Shown in pieces: positions 1-8,475 of a stretch of 64,000 bases of DNA. Below the pieces are notes generated by a model. It did no database searches, was not told the origin of the DNA, and worked only from the letters and a program-made list of their open reading frames with translations. Source of the stretch: Massilia kyonggiensis (GTDB lineage Bacteria; Pseudomonadota; Gammaproteobacteria; Burkholderiales; Burkholderiaceae_D); NCBI RefSeq assembly GCF_024756235.1, contig NZ_JANUGY010000006.1:372001-436000 (forward strand), written 5' to 3'. The translations under genes and the position numbers were made by a program. Within the stretch, counting starts at the first letter, position 1, and the number at the start of each line of letters is the position of its first letter.

Positions 1-1
1 C

Positions 2-106
2 GTACGGCAGCCCCGCTTCTTCCAGCGCCCAGCGCACGCGCGTGTCGCGCGCGAGGCCCTTGCCGCCGTCGGGCGAACGTTCGAAGGCGGTGATCGTGAT
101 CGTCAT
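2..106 (-). CDS. Glutathione S-transferase-like protein, N-terminal 35 residues (partial)
   Basis: Only the first 35 codons lie in the window; the gene runs off the left edge. The peptide begins MTITITAFERSPDGGKGLAR and ends in WALEEAGLPY, which resembles the beta1-alpha1 start of a thioredoxin-fold glutathione transferase, where the ...ALEEAGLPY helix end is characteristic. Substrate cannot be judged from so little sequence. The ATG is preceded by GGGGAGCCCAGG, which gives a plausible ribosome site. The hairpin just upstream terminates the neighbouring receptor gene, so this gene probably starts its own transcript or depends on read-through. Confidence 0.6.
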   Translation of the reverse strand, partial: MTITITAFERSPDGGKGLARDTRVRWALEEAGLPY

Positions 107-124
107 AACCTGGGCTCCCCAATG

Positions 125-159
125 AAAAACGGCGTACCGTGCAGTGTCACGGTACGCCG
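125..159 (-). terminator. Rho-independent terminator of the TonB-dependent receptor gene
   Basis: A perfect 12-bp stem (CGGCGTACCGTG at 130-141 with CACGGTACGCCG at 148-159) encloses a 6-nt loop. Read on the minus strand it is followed by GTTTTTC. It lies 19 bp downstream of the receptor stop codon and has the standard intrinsic-terminator form. Confidence 0.85.
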
Positions 160-177
160 CGGTGAGGTCAAGCGTAA

Positions 178-2658
178 TTAAAAGCTGTAGGTCGCGCGCG
201 CATACACGTAGCGGCCATTGTTGCCGAACGGGGTGTAGTTCGAGAACGGCGTGTTGCTGGTCGTGTTCAGCGCCGGCGGCAGGGTTTCCGAGTACTGGTC
301 GAACAGGTTGTCCGCGCCGACCGCCAGGCTGAACTGGCGGGAGAAGGCGTAGCGGGCTTCCAGGTCGACGATCGTCTTCGCCTTCAGCGTGAAGTCGAAC
401 GCTTCCGTCGTGCCCGGCGACAGCACGTCGCCGTAGCGCGTGGCGCGGGCCGTCACGCCCCACTGGTTCAGCTTCCAGTTGGCGCTGGCCGTGATCTTGT
501 TCTTCGGCTGGCCCTTCTCGAGCGTCAGCACGTTCACGCGGTCGAACAGCACGGGCGCCGGATTCAGCGCGGCCAGCTGGGCGGTGGTCGGGACCTTGGT
601 CACTTCGGTGCGGTTGAAGTTGCCGGCCAGGGTGAAGTCGAAGCGGCCGGCGGCGCCCGCGTTCCACGGCATGCTGGCGACGATGTCCACGCCTTCCGTC
701 TTCGTGTCGACGCCATTGATGAAGAAGCGGCCGCCGCCCACGCCGACGAAGCCCTGCGACACGATGTAATTGCGCACGGCCGTCGACAGCAGGTTTTCCG
801 ACAGCACGATGCGGTCGCGCACGTTGATGCGGTAGGCGTCCACCGTCAGGCTGACGGGTGCGAAGCGCATGACGGCGCCCAGCGAGAAGTTGGTCGACTT
901 CTCGGCCTTCAGCGGCTTGGCGCCCAGCGCGACGGCGACCGGATCGCTCGGCGTGAACGTCGTGATCTCGTACGGGATGCCGTTGACGAAGTTGGTCGAC
1001 GTCGACGTGAAGCTCTGCTGCTGCAGCGACGGTGCGCGGAAGCCGTTCTGCACGGCGCCGCGCAGCGCGAAGTTCTTCGTGAAGTCGTAGCGGCCGGCCA
1101 GCTTGCCGGACAGGTTGTTGCCGAAGTCGTTGTAATGCTCTTCGCGGATGGCGGCCGACGCCAGCAGCTTGTCGGTCACGTTCGCCTCGACGTCGACGAA
1201 CACGCCGATCGCGGTGCGCGATTTGTGCGACGCGTTGGCCGGACGGAAGCCCGGGAACACCTGCGCGCCCGACGCGGCCGGGACGCCGCTCGGCAGGATC
1301 ACGCCGCCGTTGCGCCACGAATCCGGCTCGCCCGCGTGCAGCTCGTAGCCTTCGCGGCGCGCCTCCGTGCCGACCGCCACGTTCACCGGCGACGCGAGGC
1401 CGCCCACGTCGAACTTGCGCACGCCGGTGAGGTTGTAGACGATCTGGTTGTACGAGAAGCCGCCCGCGTCGAAGTTCGTCTTGCTGGTCGGGCCGATCGA
1501 CGCGTTCAGCGTGTTCTGCACGTCGTAGTTCATGCCGTTCTGGCCGTACACGAGCGACGTGTCCATGTCCCAGTCGCCGAGGCTCCAGCTCATGCCGGCG
1601 GCGGCGCTGAAGTCTTCGACGGTCGGGGCGATGATCGGCAGGAAGCCGTTCGGATAGATCGATTGCACGTTGCGCGCATCCTGCGGCATGCGGAAGTAGC
1701 CGGCCGAGCGCGCGTCGCGCAGCTGGTAGCTGCTCCAGCCGTAGACCTTCACGTCGCCGGACAGGTTGTTGCCCACGTTGACGAACACGGTCTTCTGCTG
1801 CATCTCCGGATCGCCGTACCAGGCGTCGAAGCGGTTGATGGTCAGTTCGCGCGGATCGTAGGCACCGTTCACCTTCGCATACAGCTGGCGCATGTCGTAG
1901 CCGCTGCGCTCCGTATGGTTCTGGTCCTTGTATTCGGCCGCGATGGTGATATAGCCCGTCTCGCCCAGCGGCAGGCCTTTCCAGGCGCTGACGGTCGTGG
2001 TCTGGCCGTCCGTACGCTTGCGCGAATTGGGCGCGGTCCAGGTGGCGCCGGCCGGCGGGGCGGCGTTCAGCAGGTCGTATTCCGAGATGTGGGCGCCGTA
2101 CGTGATCGTGCCTTCGCCGCCCGTGCGGTCCGTGCGCAGGCGGACGTTGACGACGCCCGAGATCGCGTCGGAACCGTATTGCGCGGCCGCGCCGTCGCGC
2201 AGCACCTCGATGCTTTTCACGATGGCCGAGGGCACCGTGTTCAGGTCGACGGCGGCCGAGCCCCGGCCGATCGAGCCGTTCAGGTTCACGAGCGACGACG
2301 TGTGGCGGCGCTTGGAGTTCACCAGCACGAGGCTCTGGTCCGGCGCCATGCCGCGCAGGGTGGCCGGGCGGACGGTGTCCGTGCCGTCCGTCAGCGTGGG
2401 ACGCGGGAAGTTCAGCGACGGCAGCGCCACCGACAGGGCCTGGTTCAGTTCGGTCGAACCCGTCGTCTTGAGGGTGTCGGCCGAGATGATGTCGACGGGG
2501 GACGCCGTGTCGAGCGCCGTGCGGTTGGCGACGCGGGTACCGGTCACGACGACGGTTGCGGTGCTGTCCTGGGCTTGCGCCAGCAGCGGGGTACCGGCGA
2601 ACAGCGCGGCGATGGAAAGGGCGAGTACGGATTTTTCCGGCACAAATCGTTGTTGCAT
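178..2658 (-). CDS. TonB-dependent outer-membrane receptor
   Basis: An 826-residue TonB-dependent receptor for active uptake of an unidentified ligand across the outer membrane. A signal peptide covers about residues 1-29 (ending LLAQAQ), followed by a TonB-box-like ATVVVTGTRV stretch. The plug domain spans about 50-175, with VLVNSKRRH and the typical IEVLRDGAAAQYGSDAISGV segment (written here in outline). The rest is beta-barrel, closing with the aromatic C-terminus ...YARATYSF required by the BAM machinery. The start is supported by AAGGATCAAGAGA just upstream. No transport or FecIR-type regulatory genes adjoin it, so the ligand is open. It is a single transcription unit with its own promoter and terminator. 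Confidence 0.93.
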   Translation of the reverse strand: MQQRFVPEKSVLALSIAALFAGTPLLAQAQDSTATVVVTGTRVANRTALDTASPVDIISADTLKTTGSTELNQALSVALPSLNFPRPTLTDGTDTVRPATLRGMAPDQSLVLVNSKRRHTSSLVNLNGSIGRGSAAVDLNTVPSAIVKSIEVLRDGAAAQYGSDAISGVVNVRLRTDRTGGEGTITYGAHISEYDLLNAAPPAGATWTAPNSRKRTDGQTTTVSAWKGLPLGETGYITIAAEYKDQNHTERSGYDMRQLYAKVNGAYDPRELTINRFDAWYGDPEMQQKTVFVNVGNNLSGDVKVYGWSSYQLRDARSAGYFRMPQDARNVQSIYPNGFLPIIAPTVEDFSAAAGMSWSLGDWDMDTSLVYGQNGMNYDVQNTLNASIGPTSKTNFDAGGFSYNQIVYNLTGVRKFDVGGLASPVNVAVGTEARREGYELHAGEPDSWRNGGVILPSGVPAASGAQVFPGFRPANASHKSRTAIGVFVDVEANVTDKLLASAAIREEHYNDFGNNLSGKLAGRYDFTKNFALRGAVQNGFRAPSLQQQSFTSTSTNFVNGIPYEITTFTPSDPVAVALGAKPLKAEKSTNFSLGAVMRFAPVSLTVDAYRINVRDRIVLSENLLSTAVRNYIVSQGFVGVGGGRFFINGVDTKTEGVDIVASMPWNAGAAGRFDFTLAGNFNRTEVTKVPTTAQLAALNPAPVLFDRVNVLTLEKGQPKNKITASANWKLNQWGVTARATRYGDVLSPGTTEAFDFTLKAKTIVDLEARYAFSRQFSLAVGADNLFDQYSETLPPALNTTSNTPFSNYTPFGNNGRYVYARATYSF

Positions 2659-2728
2659 TCTCTTGATCCTTATTCTTGGTCTAGGCCCGCGGGGCGGCGG
2701 GTTGCGGATACAACGGGCAAGCTCGTCG

Positions 2729-2758
2729 ATACTGGCGCGTGCTTGTTATCGTTGTCAA
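2729..2758 (-). promoter_or_regulatory. Candidate sigma70 promoter of the TonB-dependent receptor
   Basis: On the minus strand a consensus -35 TTGACA (2753-2758) is followed after 18 bp by CAGTAT (2729-2734). The -35 is perfect and the -10 is weak. It sits about 70 bp upstream of the receptor start, in the only noncoding gap available. Confidence 0.45.
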
Positions 2759-2803
2759 TTGTGCTAACCCGCAATAGATGTAAGGACGCAACAGTTGCGC
2801 ATG

Positions 2804-2825
2804 CGCGGTGCATGCGTGCACCGCG
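2804..2825. terminator. GC hairpin downstream of the DUF808 gene
   Basis: CGCGGTGCA and TGCACCGCG form a perfect 9-bp stem around a 4-nt loop, 15 bp past the DUF808 stop. There is no T tract, so it may be a weak or Rho-assisted terminator or an RNA 3'-end stabiliser rather than a full intrinsic terminator. Confidence 0.4.
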
Positions 2826-2840
2826 GTGGGCCGGACTTTG

Positions 2841-3770
2841 TTACTTTCCGCGGATTTTCTGCACCAGCGTCACGACCGCCAGCACGACCGCGCCGACGAC
2901 GACACCCGCCGCGGCATCGACGACGGCCGGGGCCACCGCCGCCAGCAGCCTGCCGATGACAGGCACGCCGGCGACAGCTGCAGCGGCGCCTTCGGCCAGA
3001 TGGTGCAGCGGTTCGAACGCGTGGCCGATGATGCCGCCGCCGACCATGAACATGGCCACCGTGCCGATCACGGACAGCGACTTCATCAGGCGCGGCGCGG
3101 CCGCCAGCAGCAGGTTGCCGATGGCGCGCGCGGCGCTGCTCGCGCGGCGGCTCAGGTACAGGCCGAGGTCGTCGATCTTGACGATGCCCGCGACGATCCC
3201 GTAGACGCCGATCGTCATCGCGACCGCCACCGCGACGAGGGCCGCCACCTGCGCGCCGAACGACGCGCCCTGTTCGTTGACGACGCCCAGGGAGATCACG
3301 ATGATTTCCGCCGATAAAATGAAATCGGTGCGGATCGCGCCCTTGATCTTGTCCTTCTCGACCGCGCGCATGTCGGCGTTCGTCGCCAGCGCCGTCGCCA
3401 GCTCTTCCTCGTGCGCGGCATCCTCGGCGGCGCTGTGCAGCAGTTTATGAGCCACTTTTTCGAAGCCCTCGAAGCACAGGTAGGCGCCGCCCACCATCAG
3501 CATCGGCGTGATCGCCTGCGGCAGGAAGGCAGAGATGGCGAGCGCGGCCGGCACGAGGATCGCCTTGTTGCGCAGCGAGCCCATGGCCACCGCCCACACG
3601 ACGGGCAGTTCGCGGTCCGCGTTCACGCCCGTTACCTGCTGTGCATTGAGCGCGAGATCGTCGCCCAGCACGCCAGCCGTCTTCTTGGCGGCCACCTTGC
3701 TCATCAGGGCCACGTCGTCCAGCACGGTGGCGATGTCGTCGATAAGTGCCAATAAACTTCCTGCAGCCAT
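2841..3770 (-). CDS. DUF808 (YedI-type) inner-membrane protein
   Basis: A 309-residue polytopic membrane protein of the DUF808/YedI family, whose function is not established. It opens with MAAGSLLALIDDIATVLDDV and carries the family's KTAGVLGDDLALNA segment near residue 30. Several hydrophobic segments follow (about 65-100, 165-215, 235-260 and 275-305). The start at 3770 is chosen because GGGGAG lies 6 nt upstream and the protein aligns with the family from this methionine; a longer in-frame extension has no such support. It stands alone, ahead of a separately transcribed receptor gene. Confidence 0.88.
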   Translation of the reverse strand: MAAGSLLALIDDIATVLDDVALMSKVAAKKTAGVLGDDLALNAQQVTGVNADRELPVVWAVAMGSLRNKAILVPAALAISAFLPQAITPMLMVGGAYLCFEGFEKVAHKLLHSAAEDAAHEEELATALATNADMRAVEKDKIKGAIRTDFILSAEIIVISLGVVNEQGASFGAQVAALVAVAVAMTIGVYGIVAGIVKIDDLGLYLSRRASSAARAIGNLLLAAAPRLMKSLSVIGTVAMFMVGGGIIGHAFEPLHHLAEGAAAAVAGVPVIGRLLAAVAPAVVDAAAGVVVGAVVLAVVTLVQKIRGK

Positions 3771-3972
3771 GTACCGCTCCCCAATATCAATATGTTCACA
3801 CATCTTAACCGACGCAGCCCGTCGGCCCGGTACACGGTTCAGGCGCGTTTTCTGCGTTTCAAACCCGAAAATCTGCATCTCGTCGCTTTCCCGTGCAGCT
3901 CATCCCGGGCCATACGTATAGTGACAACATTGGCTGCGGTGCAGCAGCCTTTCCGACCTGAAGGAGATGCCC

Positions 3973-4182
3973 ATGAACCAGAACCTCGACCTGCCGTCCG
4001 TTCCGCGCCGCCGTGCCCGTCCTCCGAAGCGCAAGACCCGCATCACCATCTACCTCGACGACGAGGTCCTGGACGAATTCCGCTCGCGCGCCGAGCGCAC
4101 CGGCACCGGTTACCAGACGCTGATCAACGCGGCGCTGCGCCTGCGCCTGGCCAGCGGCGACGCGAATCCGGCCGCGGCCTGA
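3973..4182 (+). CDS. BrnA/CopG-like small DNA-binding protein (orphan antitoxin-like)
   Basis: A 69-residue basic/acidic protein with an Arg/Lys-rich N-terminus (RRRARPPKRKTR) and a C-terminal ribbon-helix-helix-like segment, ITIYLDDEVLDEFRSRA followed by GTGYQTLINAALR. This form matches BrnA-type antitoxins of type II systems, which repress their own operon. The start at 3973 is preferred over an ATG at 3967 because AAGGAG abuts the earlier codon but sits 6 nt from this one. No BrnT-like toxin is next to it: HU follows and the DUF808 gene diverges upstream. It may therefore be a solitary regulator or a relic. Assignment rests on sequence pattern only. Confidence 0.7.
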   Translation: MNQNLDLPSVPRRRARPPKRKTRITIYLDDEVLDEFRSRAERTGTGYQTLINAALRLRLASGDANPAAA

Positions 4183-4234
4183 GGCCAAAAACGCAGAAAC
4201 CCCGCCAGTACTGGGTGTCTGACGTGTAAGAAGA

Positions 4235-4263
4235 TTACGCGTAGCAATTAATTATGCTAATCT
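4235..4263 (+). promoter_or_regulatory. Candidate promoter of the HU gene
   Basis: TTACGC (4235-4240), a 17-bp spacer and TAATCT (4258-4263) with an extended TG at 4255-4256 form a plausible sigma70 promoter 27 bp before the HU start. The spacer contains an AT-rich inverted repeat, TAGCA (4242-4246) and TGCTA (4255-4259), which could be a regulatory site. Confidence 0.5.
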
Positions 4264-4289
4264 TCCGGCTCTTTCAACCCGGAGGATTT

Positions 4290-4574
4290 ATGAAAAAAGG
4301 CGAACTGATCGCTGAATTTGCGAAGCGTACCGAGATGTCGGGCGCCGCTGCGAACGACGCAGTGAACACCATCATCGACATCATCACCGAGCGTCTGAAA
4401 AAAGGCGACACGGTGGGTATCACCGGCTTCGGCACGTTCTCGGTCACCAAGCGCGCTGCCCGCAAGGGCCGCAACCCGGCAACCGGCGAAGTGATCAAGA
4501 TCGCTGCGTCGAAGACGCCGCGCTTCGCTGCCGGCGCGACCCTGAAGGCCGCCGTCAACCCGAAGAAGAAGTAA
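4290..4574 (+). CDS. hup: HU family DNA-binding protein
   Basis: A 94-residue histone-like HU protein that bends and compacts DNA as a dimer. The N-terminal helices (MKKGELIAEFAKRTEMS) lead to the conserved DNA-arm region GFGTFSVTKRAARKGRNPATG and the KTPRFAAGATLK C-terminus. The length and the Arg-rich beta-arm are typical. The start is fixed by GGAGGATTT immediately upstream. It is a monocistronic gene with its own likely promoter. Whether it is the alpha- or beta-type HU cannot be told, and IHF is less likely because the helix-3 and C-terminal motifs are HU-like. Confidence 0.95.
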   Translation: MKKGELIAEFAKRTEMSGAAANDAVNTIIDIITERLKKGDTVGITGFGTFSVTKRAARKGRNPATGEVIKIAASKTPRFAAGATLKAAVNPKKK

Positions 4575-4665
4575 GCAGTACCCCGCGGCTGGCCGCGGCC
4601 GTCCGGCAATCGCCGGCGCCGTGCGCCATGCCCGCGTCCCTTTTCCTCCCCTTCCGTTTTCTCCC

Positions 4666-5301
4666 ATGAGCTTCGCCACCTGGATCGCCTTCGTCATCGC
4701 AGGCACGCTGATCGCCATTTCGCCCGGTTCCGGTGCCATCCTGTCGATGTCGCACGGCCTCGCCTACGGGCTGAAAAAGGCCAGCGCCACCGTGCTGGGC
4801 CTGCAACTGGGCCTCGTGCTCGTGCTGGCGATCGCCGGCGCCGGCGTCGGTTCGCTGCTGATCGCGTCGGAAACCGCGTTCATGGTCGTGAAGATCGTCG
4901 GCGCGCTGTACCTGATCTGGCTCGGCATCGCCCAGTGGCGCGCGAAGGCGGAAGTGTCGAACGTGTCGACCGCCGGCCTCGTGGCGCACCCGTCGTTCGG
5001 CCGCCGCGTATTGACCGGCTTTCTCACCAACGCGACGAACCCGAAGGGCATCATCTTCATGGTCGCCGTGCTGCCGCAATTCATCTCGAACGCGGCGCCG
5101 GTCCTGCCGCAGCTGGCGATCCTGGGCGTCACGATGGTCACCATCGACACCACCGTCATGCACGGCTACGCGCTGCTGGCATCGACGATGCAGCGCTGGT
5201 TCCGCGACCCGCGCGCCGTCAAGGTCCAGAACCGCTTCTTCGGCGCCGTGCTGATGGCCGTCGGTGCGCTGATGTTCTTCGTCAAGCCTGCCCACACCTG
5301 A
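4666..5301 (+). CDS. LysE/RhtB family amino-acid exporter
   Basis: A 211-residue inner-membrane protein with the LysE-type architecture: an N-terminal helix (MSFATWIAFVIAGTLIAISP), a G/P-rich SPGSGAILSMSHGLAYG loop, and five or six hydrophobic segments. The central NATNPKGIIFMVAVLPQF is the family signature. The family exports amino acids or their derivatives such as homoserine or threonine; the substrate here is unknown. The start at 4666 is where the conserved N-terminal helix begins; no strong ribosome site is seen (CTCCC precedes it), so initiation is less certain than the assignment. It has no obvious operon partner. Confidence 0.88.
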   Translation: MSFATWIAFVIAGTLIAISPGSGAILSMSHGLAYGLKKASATVLGLQLGLVLVLAIAGAGVGSLLIASETAFMVVKIVGALYLIWLGIAQWRAKAEVSNVSTAGLVAHPSFGRRVLTGFLTNATNPKGIIFMVAVLPQFISNAAPVLPQLAILGVTMVTIDTTVMHGYALLASTMQRWFRDPRAVKVQNRFFGAVLMAVGALMFFVKPAHT

Positions 5302-5433
5302 GCGCGGAAACATTTCGCAACCATTTGTAATTCGTGTCGTCGTTTCGTACGCTCGTGCGTTGTAATGCAGGAGACGCAATCCGCCGCGTCTACCAATAAG
5401 AACAACCACGTCCACTCCCGCCCTGGAGACATC

Positions 5434-7377
5434 ATGCCGAACCGCGTCGCGAAAACCGCCGTCCTCCTTGCCTTCTCCACCCTGACGGCGCTCGCCGTGG
5501 CGGCCGATCCGCCCGCGCGCGTGGGCCGCGTCGCGCTGGCCCAGGGCCAGGTCACCATCGGCAGCGACGTTGGTGCCGAGATGATGGCCGCGCAGGTCAA
5601 CTGGCCCGTCACGTCGGGCAACACGATCAGCACGGCGGCCGGCAGCCGCACGGAGCTGCGCGTCGGTTCGACCTCGATCCGCCTGGACGGCGACTCGTCT
5701 CTGGAGGTGCTGCAGATGGATGACGACGGCCTGCGCCTGCGCCTCCACTACGGCAGCGCCAGCGTGCGTGTGCTGAACGCGGATATCGTCCGCGGCTTCG
5801 AACTCGAGACCCCGCAGGCGCGCGTGCGCCTGCAACAGCCCGGCCGCCTGCGCGTGGACGCCGAGCGCGTGCGCGACACCAGCTTCGTCACCGTGTTCGA
5901 CGGCGTGGCGCTCGTCGAGGACGGCGATTCGCAGCTGACCCTGCGCGCCGGCCGCCGCGCCGAGGTGGGCGACGCCGACGTGCGCACCATGGCGGCCGTG
6001 CGCGACTCGTTCGACGAGTGGGCTCTCGTGCGCGACCGCTACGAGGACAATGCCGCTTCATCCCGCTATGTGACGACCGAGATGACGGGCTACGAAGACC
6101 TCGACCGCTACGGCAGCTGGCGCGAGGATCCCGAATACGGCCCGCTGTGGACCCCGACCGTGGCCTCCACGTGGGTGCCGTACCGCGACGGCAGCTGGAC
6201 CTGGCTCGAGCCGTGGGGCTGGACCTGGGTCGACAACGCGCCGTGGGGCTATGCACCGTTCCACTACGGCCGCTGGGTGCAGGTGCGCAACCGCTGGGCG
6301 TGGGCGCCGGGCCGCCGTCACGAGCACCTGGTCTGGGCGCCGGCGCTCGTCGGCTGGGTGGGAGGCAACGGCTGGAACCTCACGTTCCGCGACCGCAACC
6401 GCCCGCTCCCGGCCGCCGGCTGGTATCCGCTGACGCCGCACGACCGCTACGTGCCCACCTGGCGCGCGCCGGACCACCACCTGCGCTGGCTGAACGAACA
6501 CGTGCGCGACAACCCGCGCCGCCCGCGCGACTACCGCCCGCAAGGCCTGACGGTCCTCCCGCAGGACCGCTTCGACCGGCCGGGCCGGGTGAACGTCCCG
6601 CGCACGCCGATCACGACCGCGCCGCCCGTGCTGGTGCACAACGTCCCCACGAGCGCGCCGCCGCCCGCTCCGTTGCTGCCGAACCGGCCGAACCGCCCGG
6701 ATCGCCCGGATCGCGACGGGGACGGCATCCGCGGCCCCGTCGGCATCGCCCGCATGGAAGGCCGCCACGCGGACCCGGGCCGCGAGCGCCGTATCGAGAC
6801 GGCACGCGCCGAGCGCCCGCAAGGCCAGGTGATCACGGCGCCCCCGCCGGCGCAGGGCCTGCCGGTCACGAGTCCGACCCCGCATCTGCCGCCGCAGCCG
6901 CTGAGCACCGTGACGAGCCCGACGCCGCACCTGCCGCCGCAACCGCTGTCGACGAGCAGCCCGACGGTCCAGCAGCCGCAGACGGGCGTCTCCGGCATCT
7001 GGCTGCGCGACCGGATGGAGCGCGACGCCCGGCGCGACGAGCGCCGCGAACAGTTCGAAGAGATGCGCCGCAACCGCCAGCAGATGCAGCAGGCCCAGCC
7101 GCAGCCGCAGCCGCAACCCCAGCCGATGATGGCGGCACCGCAGCCGCAGCCGCAACCCCAGCCGCGCGTCGAGCGCCCGGTACCGGCACCCGTGCAAATG
7201 GCGCCGCGCCCGGTACCCATCGCCGCGCCGGCCCCGCCGCCCGTGCAGATGGCCCCGCGTCCGGCACCCGTCGCTGCACCTGCGCCGGCCCCGGCACCCG
7301 CACCGGCGCCCGCGCCGGCCAGGTCGGAAGAACGCCGCCACGTCGACCAGCGCGGGCGGGACCAGAAAGAGCGTTGA
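5434..7377 (+). CDS. FecR-domain protein with DUF6600-like Trp/Gly repeats and a proline-rich tail
   Basis: A 647-residue exported protein. A signal peptide (MPNRVAKTAVLLAFSTLTAL, ending AVAA) is followed by a FecR-like beta-domain (about residues 25-185, with GSRTELRVGSTSIRLDG). Next comes a Trp-rich block (about 230-330) with WTPTVASTWVPYRDGSW and GWTWVDNAPWGYAPFHYG, as in DUF6600 proteins. The last 300 residues are low-complexity: two copies of PTPHLPPQPLST, then PQPQPQ and PAPAPA runs. No sigma factor or TonB receptor adjoins it, so a classical FecI-FecR role is unlikely; a periplasmic or surface structural role is an inference. GGAG 7 nt upstream supports the start. Confidence 0.82.
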   Translation: MPNRVAKTAVLLAFSTLTALAVAADPPARVGRVALAQGQVTIGSDVGAEMMAAQVNWPVTSGNTISTAAGSRTELRVGSTSIRLDGDSSLEVLQMDDDGLRLRLHYGSASVRVLNADIVRGFELETPQARVRLQQPGRLRVDAERVRDTSFVTVFDGVALVEDGDSQLTLRAGRRAEVGDADVRTMAAVRDSFDEWALVRDRYEDNAASSRYVTTEMTGYEDLDRYGSWREDPEYGPLWTPTVASTWVPYRDGSWTWLEPWGWTWVDNAPWGYAPFHYGRWVQVRNRWAWAPGRRHEHLVWAPALVGWVGGNGWNLTFRDRNRPLPAAGWYPLTPHDRYVPTWRAPDHHLRWLNEHVRDNPRRPRDYRPQGLTVLPQDRFDRPGRVNVPRTPITTAPPVLVHNVPTSAPPPAPLLPNRPNRPDRPDRDGDGIRGPVGIARMEGRHADPGRERRIETARAERPQGQVITAPPPAQGLPVTSPTPHLPPQPLSTVTSPTPHLPPQPLSTSSPTVQQPQTGVSGIWLRDRMERDARRDERREQFEEMRRNRQQMQQAQPQPQPQPQPMMAAPQPQPQPQPRVERPVPAPVQMAPRPVPIAAPAPPPVQMAPRPAPVAAPAPAPAPAPAPAPARSEERRHVDQRGRDQKER

Positions 7378-7432
7378 TCCGGGCGGAATCGGACCGGTTT
7401 GGCTACAATGCTGTTTTACAAAAGGAGTGGCC

Positions 7433-7699
7433 ATGGACCCGAAAGATTCCCTCATCGAATACCCGAGCGATTTCCCGATCAAGGTCATGGGCCCGACGCA
7501 CGACGATTTCGCCACGACGATCGTCGAAGTAGTCACCATCCACGATCCGACTTTCCATGCCGGCAAGATGGAAGTGCGGCCGTCGGCCAAGGGCGCCTAC
7601 ACGGGCCTGACCGTGATCGTGCGCGCCACCAGCCGCGAGATGCTGGACAACCTGTACCGCGAACTGTCGTCGCATCCGATGGTGAAGATCGTTCTGTAA
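7433..7699 (+). CDS. ybeD: YbeD/DUF493 family protein
   Basis: An 88-residue ferredoxin-fold-like protein of the YbeD (UPF0250/DUF493) family, of unresolved biochemical role and usually linked to lipB. It reads [19 protein letters not shown] at the N-terminus and contains [18 protein letters not shown] and the [14 protein letters not shown] terminus, all family hallmarks. The ATG at 7433 is taken because AAAGGAG lies just upstream, overlapping an alternative GTG at 7427. A TACAAT hexamer at 7404-7409 could be the -10 element. It is followed by lipB and lipA, the classical neighbourhood. Confidence 0.93.
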   Translation: MDPKDSLIEYPSDFPIKVMGPTHDDFATTIVEVVTIHDPTFHAGKMEVRPSAKGAYTGLTVIVRATSREMLDNLYRELSSHPMVKIVL

Positions 7700-7714
7700 C
7701 TTTGGGTTTGCAGC

Positions 7715-7739
7715 GCCAGCCATCAGGCTGGCTTATAAT
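7715..7739 (+). promoter_or_regulatory. Hairpin overlapping a TATAAT element between ybeD and lipB
   Basis: GCCAGCC (7715-7721) and GGCTGGC (7726-7732) make a perfect 7-bp stem with a 4-nt loop, followed directly by TTATAATG. The TATAAT at 7734-7739 is a consensus -10, with a TTGCAG as the nearest -35 at 20 bp spacing. The element could be an internal promoter for lipB-lipA, a weak terminator of ybeD, or both. Confidence 0.45.
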
Positions 7740-7770
7740 GACGGGTACGCTCTCTTCACAGACCCTATCC

Positions 7771-8466
7771 ATGCAAGCGAACCAGCCGGCTATCCGTGAG
7801 CTTGGCCGCGCCGACTACGAACCCGTTTTTGCCGCGATGCGCGCCTTTACGGATGCGCGCACGCCCGACACGCCCGACGAGTTGTGGATCGTCGAGCATC
7901 CGCCCGTGTTCACGCTCGGGCTGGGCGCCGACCGCGGCCACCTGCTGAGCGTCGGGGGGCATGATGTCCCCGTCGTGCAGACCGACCGCGGCGGCGAAGT
8001 CACGTACCACGGCCCCGGCCAGGTCGTGATCTACCTGCTGATGGACCTGCGCCGCAACAAGCCCGGCGGCAAGTTGTACGCGCGGCAATTCGTCCACAAG
8101 ATCGAGCAGGCCGTGATCGATGTGCTGGCGGCGTATAATCTTGCCGGTGAACGCGTCGAAGGCGCGCCCGGCATCTATATCGCCGACGGTCCGCGCAAGG
8201 GCGCCAAGATCGCCGCGCTGGGCCTGAAGGTACGCGGCAACGGCTGCACCTACCACGGCGTCTCGCTGAACGTCGCGATGGATCTGGCGCCGTTTACCTG
8301 GATCAACCCGTGCGGCTATTCCGGCCTGGCCACGGTGGACATGAAAACGATGGGCGTCGATGCGCCGCTGGCCGACGTGCAGCAAGCCCTCGCCGCCGCG
8401 CTGATCGATCATCTGTCCACGGCACCCTCTTCAACCGCAGCGGTCGCGCAGGCCGCAACCAACTGA
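7771..8466 (+). CDS. lipB: Octanoyl-[acyl-carrier-protein]:protein N-octanoyltransferase
   Basis: LipB moves the octanoyl group from ACP to lipoyl domains of 2-oxoacid dehydrogenases and the glycine cleavage H protein. The 231-residue protein has [12 protein letters not shown] (73-84), the lysine of GAKIAALG (K146) and the catalytic cysteine in INPCGY (C181). The start [12 protein letters not shown] fits the family length. An in-frame ATG at 7738 would add 11 residues but overlaps the -10 hexamer. Neither start has a clear ribosome site. lipA begins 9 bp after the stop, so the two are surely cotranscribed. Confidence 0.95.
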   Translation: MQANQPAIRELGRADYEPVFAAMRAFTDARTPDTPDELWIVEHPPVFTLGLGADRGHLLSVGGHDVPVVQTDRGGEVTYHGPGQVVIYLLMDLRRNKPGGKLYARQFVHKIEQAVIDVLAAYNLAGERVEGAPGIYIADGPRKGAKIAALGLKVRGNGCTYHGVSLNVAMDLAPFTWINPCGYSGLATVDMKTMGVDAPLADVQQALAAALIDHLSTAPSSTAAVAQAATN

Positions 8467-8475
8467 CTAACGCAC

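Noticed and set aside
1135..3204. 689-residue plus-strand frame over the first receptor and DUF808 gene
   Set aside because: It covers two real genes on the other strand and crosses their promoter and hairpin.
4583..4598. CCGCGG-CTGG-CCGCGG hairpin after the HU gene as an intrinsic terminator
   Set aside because: The stem is only 6 bp and no T tract follows. It may fold, but there is not enough to call it.
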